Made by a program: the position numbers and the translations under genes
Part shown: piece after piece, positions 27,325 to 36,568 of the stretch
Position numbering within the stretch: position 1 is the first letter of the stretch
How the letters are laid out: each line of letters starts with the position of its first letter
The notes under the pieces: generated by a model
The model's database searches: none
What the model was told of the DNA's origin: nothing
The model's input: the letters and a program-made list of their open reading frames with translations, nothing else
Assembly: GCF_024704835.1 (NCBI RefSeq)
Contig: NZ_JAMXBE010000001.1
Span: 616,577-680,576 of the forward strand
From: Parapedobacter tibetensis
Lineage (GTDB): Bacteria; Bacteroidota; Bacteroidia; Sphingobacteriales; Sphingobacteriaceae
Direction: 5' to 3'
DNA length: 64,000 bases

Positions 27325-27655
27325 TCAATTGGGGATCCCAAAAAACTTTTTTAAAATCAACAACTTTATCATTGGCAATCATTACCCCCTCATTTTCGAG
27401 TAATTGTTGCATCAATGTAGGGCTACCAAAAGCCATTTTACCACTTAACATACCTACCCTATTGACCACGCGATGGGCGGGTATAGGCGGATTGGCTGTA
27501 GGTGCGGCACGCATAGCATAGCCCACCATACGCGAAGAACCGGCGGTGCCCAGAGCGCGGGCAATTGCACCATAGGACGTGACCCTCCCTTCGGGAATTT
27601 GCCTCACAATTTGGTGTACCTGCTCAAAGAAGTTGATTTTCTTATTTGCATCCAT
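27308..27655 (-). CDS. Alkyltransferase-like (ATL) protein, MGMT family without acceptor cysteine
   Basis: 115 residues from the ATG at 27655 (a TTG lies four codons upstream). It is the DNA-binding half of an O6-alkylguanine transferase: FFEQVHQIVRQIPEGRVTSYG, Y28, arginine finger R42 (SSRMVGYAM) and PPIPAHRVVNRVG. The active-site PCHR is PAHR, with A60 in place of the acceptor cysteine, so it cannot repair by alkyl transfer. ATL proteins bind O6-alkylguanine, bend DNA and hand lesions to nucleotide excision repair. The overlap with tag and the canonical ogt at 6.9 kb fit a distributed alkylation response. Confidence 0.88.
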   Translation of the reverse strand: MDANKKINFFEQVHQIVRQIPEGRVTSYGAIARALGTAGSSRMVGYAMRAAPTANPPIPAHRVVNRVGMLSGKMAFGSPTLMQQLLENEGVMIANDKVVDFKKVFWDPQLNDDEQ

Positions 27656-27977
27656 ATGCACCTTCAATGCTAATTACTAATGCGGTTTGTCAAATCAGCC
27701 CTTCTATTACGATATCGTTTTCGTAAAAAAAACAACACAATGCAGCCATTCTGTAGAAAAATCCCTATAATTGGATTCAAAATCAATTGTAATTGCCGGA
27801 CACAAAGCTAAATATTTTGGCAAAAATAGACGAATATTTTTAAATATATATCACCGCCAGCTAGCATCCTGTATTCAGCACTGCAACTGGCTATAAACTG
27901 ATGGATGGCAGATTACCAACCTGCGGTTTTAATATCATCGTACATAATATTGAAAAATAAATAGTAAAACATTCGAA
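27656..27977. other. AT-rich intergenic region with divergent promoters expected
   Basis: About 320 bp between the divergent ATL-tag pair and the DUF1080 gene. It is markedly AT-rich (for example 27811-27850) and has no credible reading frame. CAAAGCTA at 27803-27810 would be a minus-strand -7 box (TAGCTTTG) for the ATL-tag pair, but no well-spaced -33 element accompanies it. No terminator hairpin or RNA gene was recognised. Confidence 0.4.
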
Positions 27978-29378
27978 ATGAACACATTAACAAATTTGAA
28001 AAAGTCAAGATTCCATGCTTTAGTAGCTCTATTGGTAGGCAGCATAGCACTCACCTCGTGTACCACGGAAAGCGATGGATGGCAACAATTGTTTGATGGG
28101 GAAACCCTTGATGGATGGAAACGCGTTGGGGGCGAAGCTCCCTATGAAGTGGAAGATGGCGCCATCGTCGGCACAATGACTTCAGGAACTCCCAATTCCT
28201 TTTTGATTACTGAGCAGGAGTACGGCGATTTTATCTTGGAGCTGGATGTCAAGTTGGAAGGAGAAAGTACGAATTCGGGCATCCAAACCCGCAGCCACAT
28301 CGATGAGCAGGCCAATGATGGCAAGGGTAGGGTATACGGACGACAAGTGGAGATAGATCCTGCTAAAAGGGCTTGGACCGGTGGCATTTATGATGAGGCC
28401 CGTCGTGGATGGCTGTATCCGCTCGACCTGAACGAGGATGCAAAAAAAGCATACAAAAGAGATGAATATAATCATTTTCGAATTGAAGCCATCGGCAATG
28501 AGACCAAAACATGGGTAAATGGCATTCCTGTAGCCTACGTCGTGGACACTATCGATGCCTCAGGTTTCATCGGGCTTCAGGTGCACAGTATCTCTGATGA
28601 TGCGTTGGCAGGCAAAAAGGTATACTTCAAAGACATACGAATTCAAACTGAAAACATACTGCCACAGGATTTCCCAGAAGGTATATATACCGTAAACCTA
28701 ACCCCTAACAGCCTCACACCCTACGAGGAGGAGAATGGTTACAAGCTGCTTTTTGACGGCCACAGCAATGCCGGATGGATAGGTGCATACCAAGACACAT
28801 TCCCCGAAAAAGGATGGGAAATCAAGGACGGCACCATCGGCGTACTACCGTCAGATGGCGCCGAGTCTACCAACGGGGGAGATATTGTGACCACAGCACA
28901 ATACGGTGCCTTTGACCTTTCTTTTGAATTCAAACTTACCGAAGGAGCCAACAGTGGTGTAAAATATTTCGTAACTTTGTCTGAACACAATACCGGTTCG
29001 GCCATTGGATTGGAATACCAAATACTGGATGATGAAAAGCATCCCGATGCTAAAATGGGCAAGGACGGCAACCGAACATTGGCCTCTCTCTATGATTTGA
29101 TCATGGCTCAAAAAACAGGTCGTGCATTACGAAAAATCGGCGAATGGAATAAAGGGAGGGTAGTTGTAGAGCCAAACAATACAGTAACCCACTATCTTAA
29201 TGGCGAGAAAGTAGTACAGTATGTGCGTGGCTCGGACGAATACAAAAAGCTCGTCAGCGAAAGCAAATACAAAAACTGGGACAATTTCGGGATGGCCGAA
29301 AGCGGTCACATCTTACTACAAGACCATGGGGATAAGGTGAGTTTTAGGAATATAAAAATAAAGAGTCTATCAAATTAA
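27978..29378 (+). CDS. Lipoprotein with two DUF1080 (3-keto-disaccharide hydrolase-like) domains
   Basis: 466 residues. A signal peptide ends at a lipobox SIALTSC with C28 as the lipidated residue, so the protein is anchored in an outer or inner membrane leaflet. Two concanavalin-like DUF1080 domains follow: about 34-225 (GWQQLFDGETLDGWKRVGG, NSGIQTRSH) and about 245-466 (GYKLLFDGHSNAGWIG, NSGVKYFVT, FRNIKIKSL). The family includes 3-keto-disaccharide hydrolases and other sugar-binding or sugar-cleaving proteins. The next gene, a Gfo/Idh/MocA oxidoreductase, starts directly after the stop, consistent with a glycoside oxidation pathway. Substrate unknown. Confidence 0.87.
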   Translation: MNTLTNLKKSRFHALVALLVGSIALTSCTTESDGWQQLFDGETLDGWKRVGGEAPYEVEDGAIVGTMTSGTPNSFLITEQEYGDFILELDVKLEGESTNSGIQTRSHIDEQANDGKGRVYGRQVEIDPAKRAWTGGIYDEARRGWLYPLDLNEDAKKAYKRDEYNHFRIEAIGNETKTWVNGIPVAYVVDTIDASGFIGLQVHSISDDALAGKKVYFKDIRIQTENILPQDFPEGIYTVNLTPNSLTPYEEENGYKLLFDGHSNAGWIGAYQDTFPEKGWEIKDGTIGVLPSDGAESTNGGDIVTTAQYGAFDLSFEFKLTEGANSGVKYFVTLSEHNTGSAIGLEYQILDDEKHPDAKMGKDGNRTLASLYDLIMAQKTGRALRKIGEWNKGRVVVEPNNTVTHYLNGEKVVQYVRGSDEYKKLVSESKYKNWDNFGMAESGHILLQDHGDKVSFRNIKIKSLSN

Positions 29379-30587
29379 ATGAAGCGAAGCGATTTTATTA
29401 AGCAAGCAGGGACGTTAGGTGCAGGAATGTTTTTGGCCAATGAATCATTGGCCAAAACTATTTCCCATGCCCAAAATCAAAATCCGATTGGGGCAGGCAT
29501 TATCGGCTGTGGAGACAGGGGTAAAGGGATTATGCATACGATGAATGCAACCGTCACAAAAAATTTTAAACCGCTTGCCTATTGCGATGTTTTAGACTTC
29601 AGACTGGATGAAGCCAAGCAATATGCTGAGCCTTCTGCCAAGTCATATCGTGATTACCGGAAACTGTTGGATAACCAATCCATACAAGCCGTGTTTATCG
29701 CCGTACCACTGAGTGAACATTTTCGCGTGGCGAAAGACGCCATACTGGCGGGTAAGCACGTATACCTTGAAAAAACCATGACCTTCACCATTCCGGAAGC
29801 AATGGAATTGGTGGAGTTGGTCAAGGCTCATCCTAAGCAAACTTTCCAAGTAGGCTACCAATATCGATATTCTCCGTTATATTTCAAGGTGAAGGAAATG
29901 ATTGATTCGGGCTATCTGGGTAAAGTTTCCCAAATCGATTGCCGATGGGATCGTAACAATAACTGGCGCCGTCGTGTTCCTGATCCCAGCTTAGAAAGGC
30001 AGGTCAACTGGCGTTTGTATCGCGAGTATTCGGGAGGATTAGCAGCAGAATTACTTACCCACCAGATGGATTTTATCCATTGGACATTTGACACCGTACC
30101 GGATGAAATCATGGGGTATGGGGGTATCGACATCTATAACGATGGCCGCGAAACCTTTGACAACATCCAATTAACCCTTCGATACAAAAGCCAAGGTATC
30201 ATTGGCAATTTTGGAACAACGTTAGGCAATGCGCGGGACGGGTATCTATTTAAAATCAAAGGTACCAAAGGGTTCGTGTCGCTATCGGTCAATACCGGGG
30301 TCTATTACCCTGAAGATAGCATAAAAATCACCCACGGCACCGTAGACGGAGTGACAGGTGCAACGAAAATTGTGCAAAATAGTGATGGTGGTATCCCCAT
30401 CCTACCCGAACCCACCAAAGACGGCACCATCTATGCGTTGGAAGAATTCTATAAATCCATCATGAATGGTACTATCCCTTCATCAAATGTGCATACCGGG
30501 GCAAAGGGCGCCATCTGTTCTGCCTTGGCCAACGAAAGCCTTTTCTCTGGAAATATCCAGCATTGGAAACCGGAATACAATTTGTAA
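29379..30587 (+). CDS. Gfo/Idh/MocA-family oxidoreductase with export signal
   Basis: 402 residues. The N-terminus (MKRSDFIKQAGTLGAGMFLA) resembles the Tat-type or lipoprotein-like leader seen in many periplasmic Gfo/Idh proteins of Bacteroidota. The NAD(P)-binding motif is IGAGIIGCGDRGKGIM, the catalytic-region motif EKTMTF replaces the common EKP, and the C-terminal domain begins near GKVSQIDCRWDRNN. Such enzymes oxidise or epimerise sugars and sugar alcohols. ATG follows the DUF1080 stop with no gap, so the two proteins are made together. The exact sugar is unknown. Confidence 0.9.
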   Translation: MKRSDFIKQAGTLGAGMFLANESLAKTISHAQNQNPIGAGIIGCGDRGKGIMHTMNATVTKNFKPLAYCDVLDFRLDEAKQYAEPSAKSYRDYRKLLDNQSIQAVFIAVPLSEHFRVAKDAILAGKHVYLEKTMTFTIPEAMELVELVKAHPKQTFQVGYQYRYSPLYFKVKEMIDSGYLGKVSQIDCRWDRNNNWRRRVPDPSLERQVNWRLYREYSGGLAAELLTHQMDFIHWTFDTVPDEIMGYGGIDIYNDGRETFDNIQLTLRYKSQGIIGNFGTTLGNARDGYLFKIKGTKGFVSLSVNTGVYYPEDSIKITHGTVDGVTGATKIVQNSDGGIPILPEPTKDGTIYALEEFYKSIMNGTIPSSNVHTGAKGAICSALANESLFSGNIQHWKPEYNL

Positions 30588-30589
30588 CA

Positions 30590-31570
30590 ATGAAGCGCTT
30601 CTTCCTTGTCATGGCGATCTTATTCATAGGGTTTGTTTCAAAACAGCCTATTGCTAAGTGCGCCCTCGTTCCTACCCAGCAAACGCAATGGTCAATACGG
30701 GATTCGATTAGGCAGGCACAGATAGCTGAAAAAAAACGTGCGGCTGATTCAATAAAACAGGTACAGGATTCGCTGACCATGCAATATATTGGCTTGCCTG
30801 ACCCCAACCGACCCAACCAGTTTGCGGATAGTTTACGGAAACTCTTGGTGGTGGAAAACGGTGATTTCATGGGATGGCTGGCATTTACACGTGCATTGGA
30901 GAAAACCATTGAAAAAGACAGTGAAAAGGCTTTCCGCGAACAATGGATAATCCTTACCATTGGCCTGTTATTGCTCCTACTTGGTATCGTGAAAGTTGCC
31001 TTCCCTAATGAGGTGACATCCATTATCCAAGCTTTTTACAATGACCGTGTATTATTGCAAATCAACAAGGAAGACACCCTATACAGTTCATGGCCCTTTG
31101 TATGCCTGTACATTTTATTTGGGTTTGCCACAGGCTTATTTATTTACCAATATAATCTGTATTACCTAGGCGACAAGGCAAATGACGGGGCGGATATTTT
31201 TTTGGGAATATCTATTTTCATCATGCTGCTGTTTGTCCTGAAAATTCTTGTTACTCGATTTTTGGGGTTCATTTTTGATATGCAGCGTATCGTGAGGGAG
31301 TATGTATCCATATTATATTTAAGTTATTTCAATGCCGCCTTGGTGTTTCTTCCCATCGTGTTAGTGCTGAGCTTAGCCCCACAGAAACACATGCTATGGA
31401 TTATCCCTATGGCGTTTTTCATCATATTGTGTTTATTTATTTTTCGCTTCATAAAAACGGCCAACAATGTATTGGCCAGCCATCGATTTCCAAAATTTTA
31501 TTTATTTATGTATCTTTGCTGCCTCGAAATCGCCCCGGTACTTATCTTGATAAAAGTACTTGGTAATTAA
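30590..31570 (+). CDS. DUF4271 membrane protein
   Basis: 326 residues from the ATG at 30590, 2 bp after the oxidoreductase stop. A hydrophobic leader (FFLVMAILFIGFVS) is followed by about 110 polar residues rich in Gln/Lys/Asp (SIRQAQIAEKKRAADSIKQ), then about seven hydrophobic segments, including WIILTIGLLLLLLGIVKVAF, PFVCLYILFGFATGLFIYQ and FMYLCCLEIAPVLILIKVL. The pattern is that of DUF4271 proteins of Bacteroidota, of unknown function. The next gene is hemD, an order I recall as common in this phylum; a role linked to heme or to the cell envelope is only a guess. Confidence 0.75.
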   Translation: MKRFFLVMAILFIGFVSKQPIAKCALVPTQQTQWSIRDSIRQAQIAEKKRAADSIKQVQDSLTMQYIGLPDPNRPNQFADSLRKLLVVENGDFMGWLAFTRALEKTIEKDSEKAFREQWIILTIGLLLLLLGIVKVAFPNEVTSIIQAFYNDRVLLQINKEDTLYSSWPFVCLYILFGFATGLFIYQYNLYYLGDKANDGADIFLGISIFIMLLFVLKILVTRFLGFIFDMQRIVREYVSILYLSYFNAALVFLPIVLVLSLAPQKHMLWIIPMAFFIILCLFIFRFIKTANNVLASHRFPKFYLFMYLCCLEIAPVLILIKVLGN

Positions 31571-31580
31571 CGTAAAAAAC

Positions 31581-32351
31581 ATGCAAGTGTCAGAAGCAGA
31601 TAGAGCAAAGAAAGTAAAAAGCATTTTGGTAACGTTGCCTAAACCAGAAAACGAGAAATCACCATACTTCGTTTTAGCTCAAAAGTATAATCTAAAACTT
31701 GATTTCAGGGCATTCATTCACGTAGATGGTGTGCCAGCACGCGAGGTCCGTAGAGAACGCATCAATCTTGCGGATTTTACGGCAGTAATTTTCACCAGTC
31801 GCAATGCTGCCGACCATTTCTTTCGCATCTGTGAGGAGATGCGCTACGAGGTGCCTGCGGATATGAAATATTTCTGCCTTTCCGAAACCATTGCCCTATA
31901 CTTGCAAAAATACATCCAATACCGCAAACGCAAGATATTTTTCGGTAAGCAAACAGCCAAGGATTTGGCGGATGTGTTGAAAAAACATGCCAAGGAAAAA
32001 TTTTTGTACCCCTGCTCAGATGTTGCCAACGAGGAAACGCACAATTGGTTGCAAGAAAATGGTTACAACTTTACCCCAGCAGTCTTATTCCGTACGGTGG
32101 TTAGCGACCTTTCCGACCTGAAGGACGTTTTCTATGATATCATTGTCTTTTTCAGCCCATCCAGCGTACAATCCTTGTTTGAAAATTTCCCAGATTTCGA
32201 GCAAAAAAATACCCGGATTGCGGCCTTTGGTCCAAGTACCCATCAAGCTTTAATAGATAGGGGACTTATTTTGGATATACCCGCGCCTACACCAGAGGCA
32301 CCGAGCATGACCATGGCTGTAGAACAATACATCAAACAAGCAAATAAATAA
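31581..32351 (+). CDS. hemD: Uroporphyrinogen-III synthase
   Basis: 256 residues from the ATG at 31581; a TTG at 31560 overlapping the previous gene is less likely. HemD cyclises hydroxymethylbilane with inversion of ring D, leading to heme and siroheme. The fold is recognisable although sequence is always poorly conserved in this family: VKSILVTLPKPEN at the start, TAVIFTSRNAADHFFR, FCLSETIALYLQKY, KFLYPCSDVANEE, YDIIVFFSPSSVQSLFENF and RIAAFGPSTHQALIDRG. It lies 10 bp downstream of the DUF4271 gene and ends this run of plus-strand genes before a 490-bp gap. Confidence 0.85.
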   Translation: MQVSEADRAKKVKSILVTLPKPENEKSPYFVLAQKYNLKLDFRAFIHVDGVPAREVRRERINLADFTAVIFTSRNAADHFFRICEEMRYEVPADMKYFCLSETIALYLQKYIQYRKRKIFFGKQTAKDLADVLKKHAKEKFLYPCSDVANEETHNWLQENGYNFTPAVLFRTVVSDLSDLKDVFYDIIVFFSPSSVQSLFENFPDFEQKNTRIAAFGPSTHQALIDRGLILDIPAPTPEAPSMTMAVEQYIKQANK

Positions 32352-32839
32352 ACCATCTTTCTCCGGCATCTTTGGGATGTCCATATCGCTATATGATAGC
32401 ATAAAATATGGTTATAACACTAGTCAATAGTGATTCAACTCAGGACCCATGGTATCACCTATGAATTATGAGAAATGATATTTTTTAAAATATCTTTCTC
32501 TTCTTTAAAGAAATACAACTACTTTTAATAAATTTATGGCCGCTTTCGAATCATAGGTAGTCGATAAATTTATCTACTTATATGTAAAACGGGGTTGTTT
32601 TGAATGTATTTAGAAGAACCATGACGTTTATGAAACTGGAGCAGAAGGATACGATGAAGATGTTTTTGGTCTGAATTTTGCTTCCATAACGCGTTATTAA
32701 CCATAGACTTTACTGATAAGCAATGGAGTAATTGATAAAATTAGGACTAAAAAATGCAATTGACCATGCGGCATACTCAAGGCGTATTGAGCGCTTAGAC
32801 ATATTAAAACAAACAGAAAAGCCGCCATATCTATAGCTA
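32352..32839. other. Intergenic region upstream of gldKLMN
   Basis: About 490 bp without a supported gene, AT-rich throughout. It should hold the gldK promoter, but no TTG-N19..22-TAnnTTTG pair was found; TATCTTTC at 32491-32498 lacks a matching -33 element and is 340 bp from the gene. No hairpin with a U-run marks the end of hemD. Short frames here resemble nothing. Confidence 0.4.
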
Positions 32840-34147
32840 ATGAATAGAAATTATTTACCCATACTATCCGTCATGATGTTGGCCGTTTTCACGGTAGGGT
32901 GCAGCAAAAACGGGGGAGGTGAGTTGGTTGGGGTGAAACGCGAACGCCTGAAGACCAACAAAGTTCCATATGGCATGGTGCTTATCCCTGGGGGTACATT
33001 CATCATGGGCCAATCCGACGAGGACATTACGTTTGCTCAAATTGCACAAAACAGGCAAGTCACCATTTCGTCCTTCTATATGGATGATACGGAAATTTCC
33101 AATAGCGAATACAGGCAATTCGTAAATTGGGTGCGCGACTCGATCATGATTTATAATTTTCTGCAAGATGACAATTATTTTGTCCAAGTGGAAGGCACCA
33201 ATGAACGTTACATCGACTGGTCAAAGGTAAATGGTGGTAAGAGGTCATTATGGAATTCGAAGGACCAAGCGGTGCGCGAACGCACCCGGCAAATGTACTA
33301 CCAGGGTGAAGATCGCATTTTCGGCAAGGATGAGCTCGACGTTCGCTTACTGCGCTACCACTATGAATGGTATGACTTACGGGCCGCCACAGCCGCAAAA
33401 AATGACCCCTCCAAAACGCGGTCGGACTTTATCCAGCGGGATACACTTTTGGTATATCCGGATACTACCGTATGGCTCAATGATTTCAGTTACGCTCAAA
33501 ATGAACCCATGGTAGAGGGATACTTCTACCACCCGTCTTTTGATGAATATCCTGTCGTTGGTGTCTCCTGGCGGCAAGCCCAAGCCTTTAACACTTGGCG
33601 CACAAGACTTTTTGAGAATCATGAAAAAAGCCGGAAATCCACAAACAGGGAAATCAGGCAGCCCTATATGCTTCCATCCGAGGCAGAGTGGGAATATGCA
33701 GCCCGTGGGGGGAAAATTGGCACACAATATCCTTGGGGCGGGCCTTCAGCACGCAATGCAAAAGGTTGCCTCATGGCTAACTTCAAACCCGGAAGGGGAA
33801 ATTATATCGATGACGGAGCCGCATACACCGCTCCGGTCTATTCCTTTTTTCCAAATGATTTTGGCCTGTATAACATGGCCGGCAATGTGTCAGAATGGAC
33901 TTCATCCACCTTCAATGAATCCGCATCGTCCTTTGTGCACGATATGAATCCCACCTACCGGTATGATGTTAAACCGGGAGATCCCGAGTCCTTGCAACGC
34001 AAGGTAGTGAGGGGAGGCTCATGGAAAGACATCGGCTACTTTTTACAAAACTCCGCCCGTGCGTACGAATACCAAGACACCGCCAAATCCTATATTGGCT
34101 TTAGGAGCGTATCGGCCTACCCGGGAGTAGATCCAATGAATAATTAG
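32840..34147 (+). CDS. gldK: Gliding motility/T9SS lipoprotein GldK
   Basis: 435 residues. The lipobox TVGC places the lipidated cysteine at C21. The rest is an FGE/SUMF1-like domain: GTFIMGQSDEDITFAQ, SSFYMDDTEISNSEYRQF, LPSEAEWEYAARGG, GLYNMAGNVSEWTSS and VVRGGSWKD. GldK, with GldN, forms the periplasmic ring attached to the outer membrane in the type IX secretion machine; the SUMF1 fold is structural here and not a formylglycine-generating enzyme. First gene of gldKLMN, with 40 bp to gldL. In this family length and gene order are normal. Confidence 0.95.
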   Translation: MNRNYLPILSVMMLAVFTVGCSKNGGGELVGVKRERLKTNKVPYGMVLIPGGTFIMGQSDEDITFAQIAQNRQVTISSFYMDDTEISNSEYRQFVNWVRDSIMIYNFLQDDNYFVQVEGTNERYIDWSKVNGGKRSLWNSKDQAVRERTRQMYYQGEDRIFGKDELDVRLLRYHYEWYDLRAATAAKNDPSKTRSDFIQRDTLLVYPDTTVWLNDFSYAQNEPMVEGYFYHPSFDEYPVVGVSWRQAQAFNTWRTRLFENHEKSRKSTNREIRQPYMLPSEAEWEYAARGGKIGTQYPWGGPSARNAKGCLMANFKPGRGNYIDDGAAYTAPVYSFFPNDFGLYNMAGNVSEWTSSTFNESASSFVHDMNPTYRYDVKPGDPESLQRKVVRGGSWKDIGYFLQNSARAYEYQDTAKSYIGFRSVSAYPGVDPMNN

Positions 34148-34187
34148 CAAAAGTCTTTTAAAAGTAAGCGAATCATTAAACAGTGTT

Positions 34188-34982
34188 ATGGCAAAAAAAC
34201 GCAAATTCAAAGTAGGCATTAATAACATCATCTCTTGGGGAGCAACCATAGTCATCATTGGATTGATGGCCAAATTACAGCATTGGGCTTGGGGAGACTG
34301 GCTAATTGTCGTAGGGTTGGGGACTGAGGCTTTGCTATTCCTGCTATTGGGATTCCAAACGGAAGGCAACGACGTAGATTGGACAAGGGTTTACCCCGAA
34401 TTGGATGAAAACTACCAAGGTGAGCTTCCACAGGCTACCGCAAAACCTATCGGTGTGGGTAATACAGCGGCATTGGATAAAATGCTACAGGATGCCCGCA
34501 TAAGCCCTGACCTTATTGGAAACCTCGGTGACGGTTTACGATCATTTGGGGATAAGGTATCGGCAATATCCAATGTATCCGATGCTTCATTAGCCACAAA
34601 CCAATTCACCGAAAAGGTAAAAAATGCCACCAATAATTTTGATAGGCTCAATATAGCTTTTGAAAAAGCTTCTAACGATTTGACCGATATCAGTGCTGGT
34701 GGTGCTGATGTAAGAACCTATCAGGAGCAGGTCCATAAATTGGCGAATAATCTGCAACACCTCAATGCGGTATATGAACTGGAATTGCAGGAAACCAGTA
34801 AAAAATTGCAAACCATTTCTCAGCATTATGATAGTATTGCTCATACCTTGCAAAACTTCAATGACTCCGTTGTAGATACCCAACACTTCAAAGAGCAGGT
34901 GACCCATCTCAACAAAAATTTGGCATCGCTGAATGCCGTATATGGAAACATGCTGGCTGCGATGAACCAACCTCGCGTATAG
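34188..34982 (+). CDS. gldL: T9SS inner membrane motor protein GldL
   Basis: 264 residues. Two membrane helices near the N-terminus (IISWGATIVIIGLMAKLQHW and WLIVVGLGTEALLFLLLGF) carry the charged residues used in proton-driven rotation, followed by a long cytoplasmic helical region rich in Asn/Gln/Leu heptads (about 95-260, for example YQEQVHKLANNLQHLNAVYELE). With GldM it forms the 5:2 rotary motor that powers type IX secretion and gliding. It is 49 bp upstream of gldM. Confidence 0.95.
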   Translation: MAKKRKFKVGINNIISWGATIVIIGLMAKLQHWAWGDWLIVVGLGTEALLFLLLGFQTEGNDVDWTRVYPELDENYQGELPQATAKPIGVGNTAALDKMLQDARISPDLIGNLGDGLRSFGDKVSAISNVSDASLATNQFTEKVKNATNNFDRLNIAFEKASNDLTDISAGGADVRTYQEQVHKLANNLQHLNAVYELELQETSKKLQTISQHYDSIAHTLQNFNDSVVDTQHFKEQVTHLNKNLASLNAVYGNMLAAMNQPRV

Positions 34983-35031
34983 TTTATTATTTTAAGTAGA
35001 AAAATTAACCTTAAAAAATTAGATTTTCGCG

Positions 35032-36552
35032 ATGGCAGGAGGAAAACAGACGCCGAGGCAACGAATGATAGGTATCCTATATTTAGTGCTGCTGGGATTA
35101 GTGGCATTGAATGTAAGTGATTCAATACTAGATGCATTTAAAAATCTGACAACCAGCTTGGGGACATCCACCCAGAATACCCAAAGTGGTATTGATAATA
35201 TGTTTAATGCGTTTAAGGCCACCAAATTAAAAGACGAACCTGAAAGGGCTAAACCAGTCTTGGCGAGAGCTGAAGAAGCCAGCCAGTTGGCCAATAACCT
35301 GACAACCTATATCGATTCACTCAAAGTAATGCTTACCGAAAAAGGGGGAGGTGAAAATGCTTCGACTGGCGACCTGAGAAAAAGGAATAACCTCAGCATC
35401 AGCATGCGCTTGATGGTTAAGGAAAAACGGGCTGAAAAACTCCGGAATCTCATCAATGACACTCGAGAGAAGCTGATTGCAATCTCCGATAATGGAGTTA
35501 ATTTTTCTTTGGACGCACAAGATCCGCCGCCCCGTGCTGGTATCCGTAAAACATGGGAGCAGGCCAATTTTGGTGAAGGCATTCCATTAACCGCGGCCAT
35601 TACCGCACTGGAAAAAGTGAAGGCCGATGCAAAAAATGCCGAGGCAGCTGTTGTGAAACAAATATTTGGTGAGATGGATATGGCCGTAGTCAATCTTGAT
35701 CGGTTTGCCGCCGTAGCTGTAGCACCCTCTTCCTACATCTTACAAGGGCAACCTTATACGGCAAAAGTGTTCTTAACGGCTTATGATTCCAAGTCCAATC
35801 CCGAAATCACGGTAGGAGGCAATGCCTTACCCGTTACCGATGGACAGGCAACCTATTCTGTAAATACGTCAAGCGAAGGGATGTTCAACTGGGTAGGTAC
35901 CATCCGCGTCAAGCAAACCGATGGCAGCATCAAGGAATACCAAACCGAGCCGCAGACCTATCAAGTGTCGCGCCCATCGGCAGTCGTTTCTCCCGATGCC
36001 ATGAATGTACTATACATCGGTGTAGACAATCCCATCTCGGTTTCCGCTCCCGGTATTCCCAAAGAAAACTTGGCTGTGAGTGGCCAAGGGGTAAGCATAT
36101 CCGGATCAGGCGGCAAATATGTGGCAAGGGTAACACAAACCGGTTCGGCCAGGATCAATGTCTCGGCCAAATTGGGTGAGCAAACGCAATCGCTCGGTTC
36201 CACAGACTTCCGGGTGAAACGTATCCCAAAACCGCAAGCTCGGGTGGCCGGTAAATCTGGGGGTGTCGTGGCTGCTGCTCAAATCAAAGGACAAAACCGT
36301 ATCTTTGCTGCACTGGAGAATTTCGAGTTTGATGCTAAATTCAACATTTCCCGTTTCTCCATGCTTATACAGAAACCAAGGGTCGACCCAATGGGGCCAT
36401 ATCAAGGCTCCAATGGAGCGTTTTCGGGGCCGATGCAAAATGCACTCAGTTCCGTAGCACCCGGATCCTTTGTGTTTTTCTACAATATTATAGCGGTAGG
36501 CCCAGATGGTCTGCAGCAGGAATTAGACCCCATTTCATTCAGGGTCAATTAG
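35032..36552 (+). CDS. gldM: T9SS motor/periplasmic shaft protein GldM
   Basis: 506 residues beginning MAGGKQTPRQRMIGILYLVL, the standard GldM start: a short cytoplasmic tail, one membrane helix (MIGILYLVLLGLVALNVSDSIL), then four periplasmic domains. The helical D1 region runs to about 220, and the later beta-rich domains include PYTAKVFLTAYDSKSNPEITVGG and LGSTDFRVKRIPKPQARVAGKSGG. It couples GldL rotation to the GldK/GldN ring. Length is typical. gldN follows after 16 bp. Confidence 0.95.
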   Translation: MAGGKQTPRQRMIGILYLVLLGLVALNVSDSILDAFKNLTTSLGTSTQNTQSGIDNMFNAFKATKLKDEPERAKPVLARAEEASQLANNLTTYIDSLKVMLTEKGGGENASTGDLRKRNNLSISMRLMVKEKRAEKLRNLINDTREKLIAISDNGVNFSLDAQDPPPRAGIRKTWEQANFGEGIPLTAAITALEKVKADAKNAEAAVVKQIFGEMDMAVVNLDRFAAVAVAPSSYILQGQPYTAKVFLTAYDSKSNPEITVGGNALPVTDGQATYSVNTSSEGMFNWVGTIRVKQTDGSIKEYQTEPQTYQVSRPSAVVSPDAMNVLYIGVDNPISVSAPGIPKENLAVSGQGVSISGSGGKYVARVTQTGSARINVSAKLGEQTQSLGSTDFRVKRIPKPQARVAGKSGGVVAAAQIKGQNRIFAALENFEFDAKFNISRFSMLIQKPRVDPMGPYQGSNGAFSGPMQNALSSVAPGSFVFFYNIIAVGPDGLQQELDPISFRVN

Positions 36553-36555
36553 CAT

Positions 36556-36564
36556 TAAGGAGGT
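36556..36564 (+). promoter_or_regulatory. Perfect Shine-Dalgarno sequence of gldN
   Basis: TAAGGAGGT ends 4 nt before the gldN ATG at 36569. Most starts in this window lack any such site, as is usual in Bacteroidota, so this one stands out and settles the gldN start. Confidence 0.75.
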
Positions 36565-36568
36565 CACC

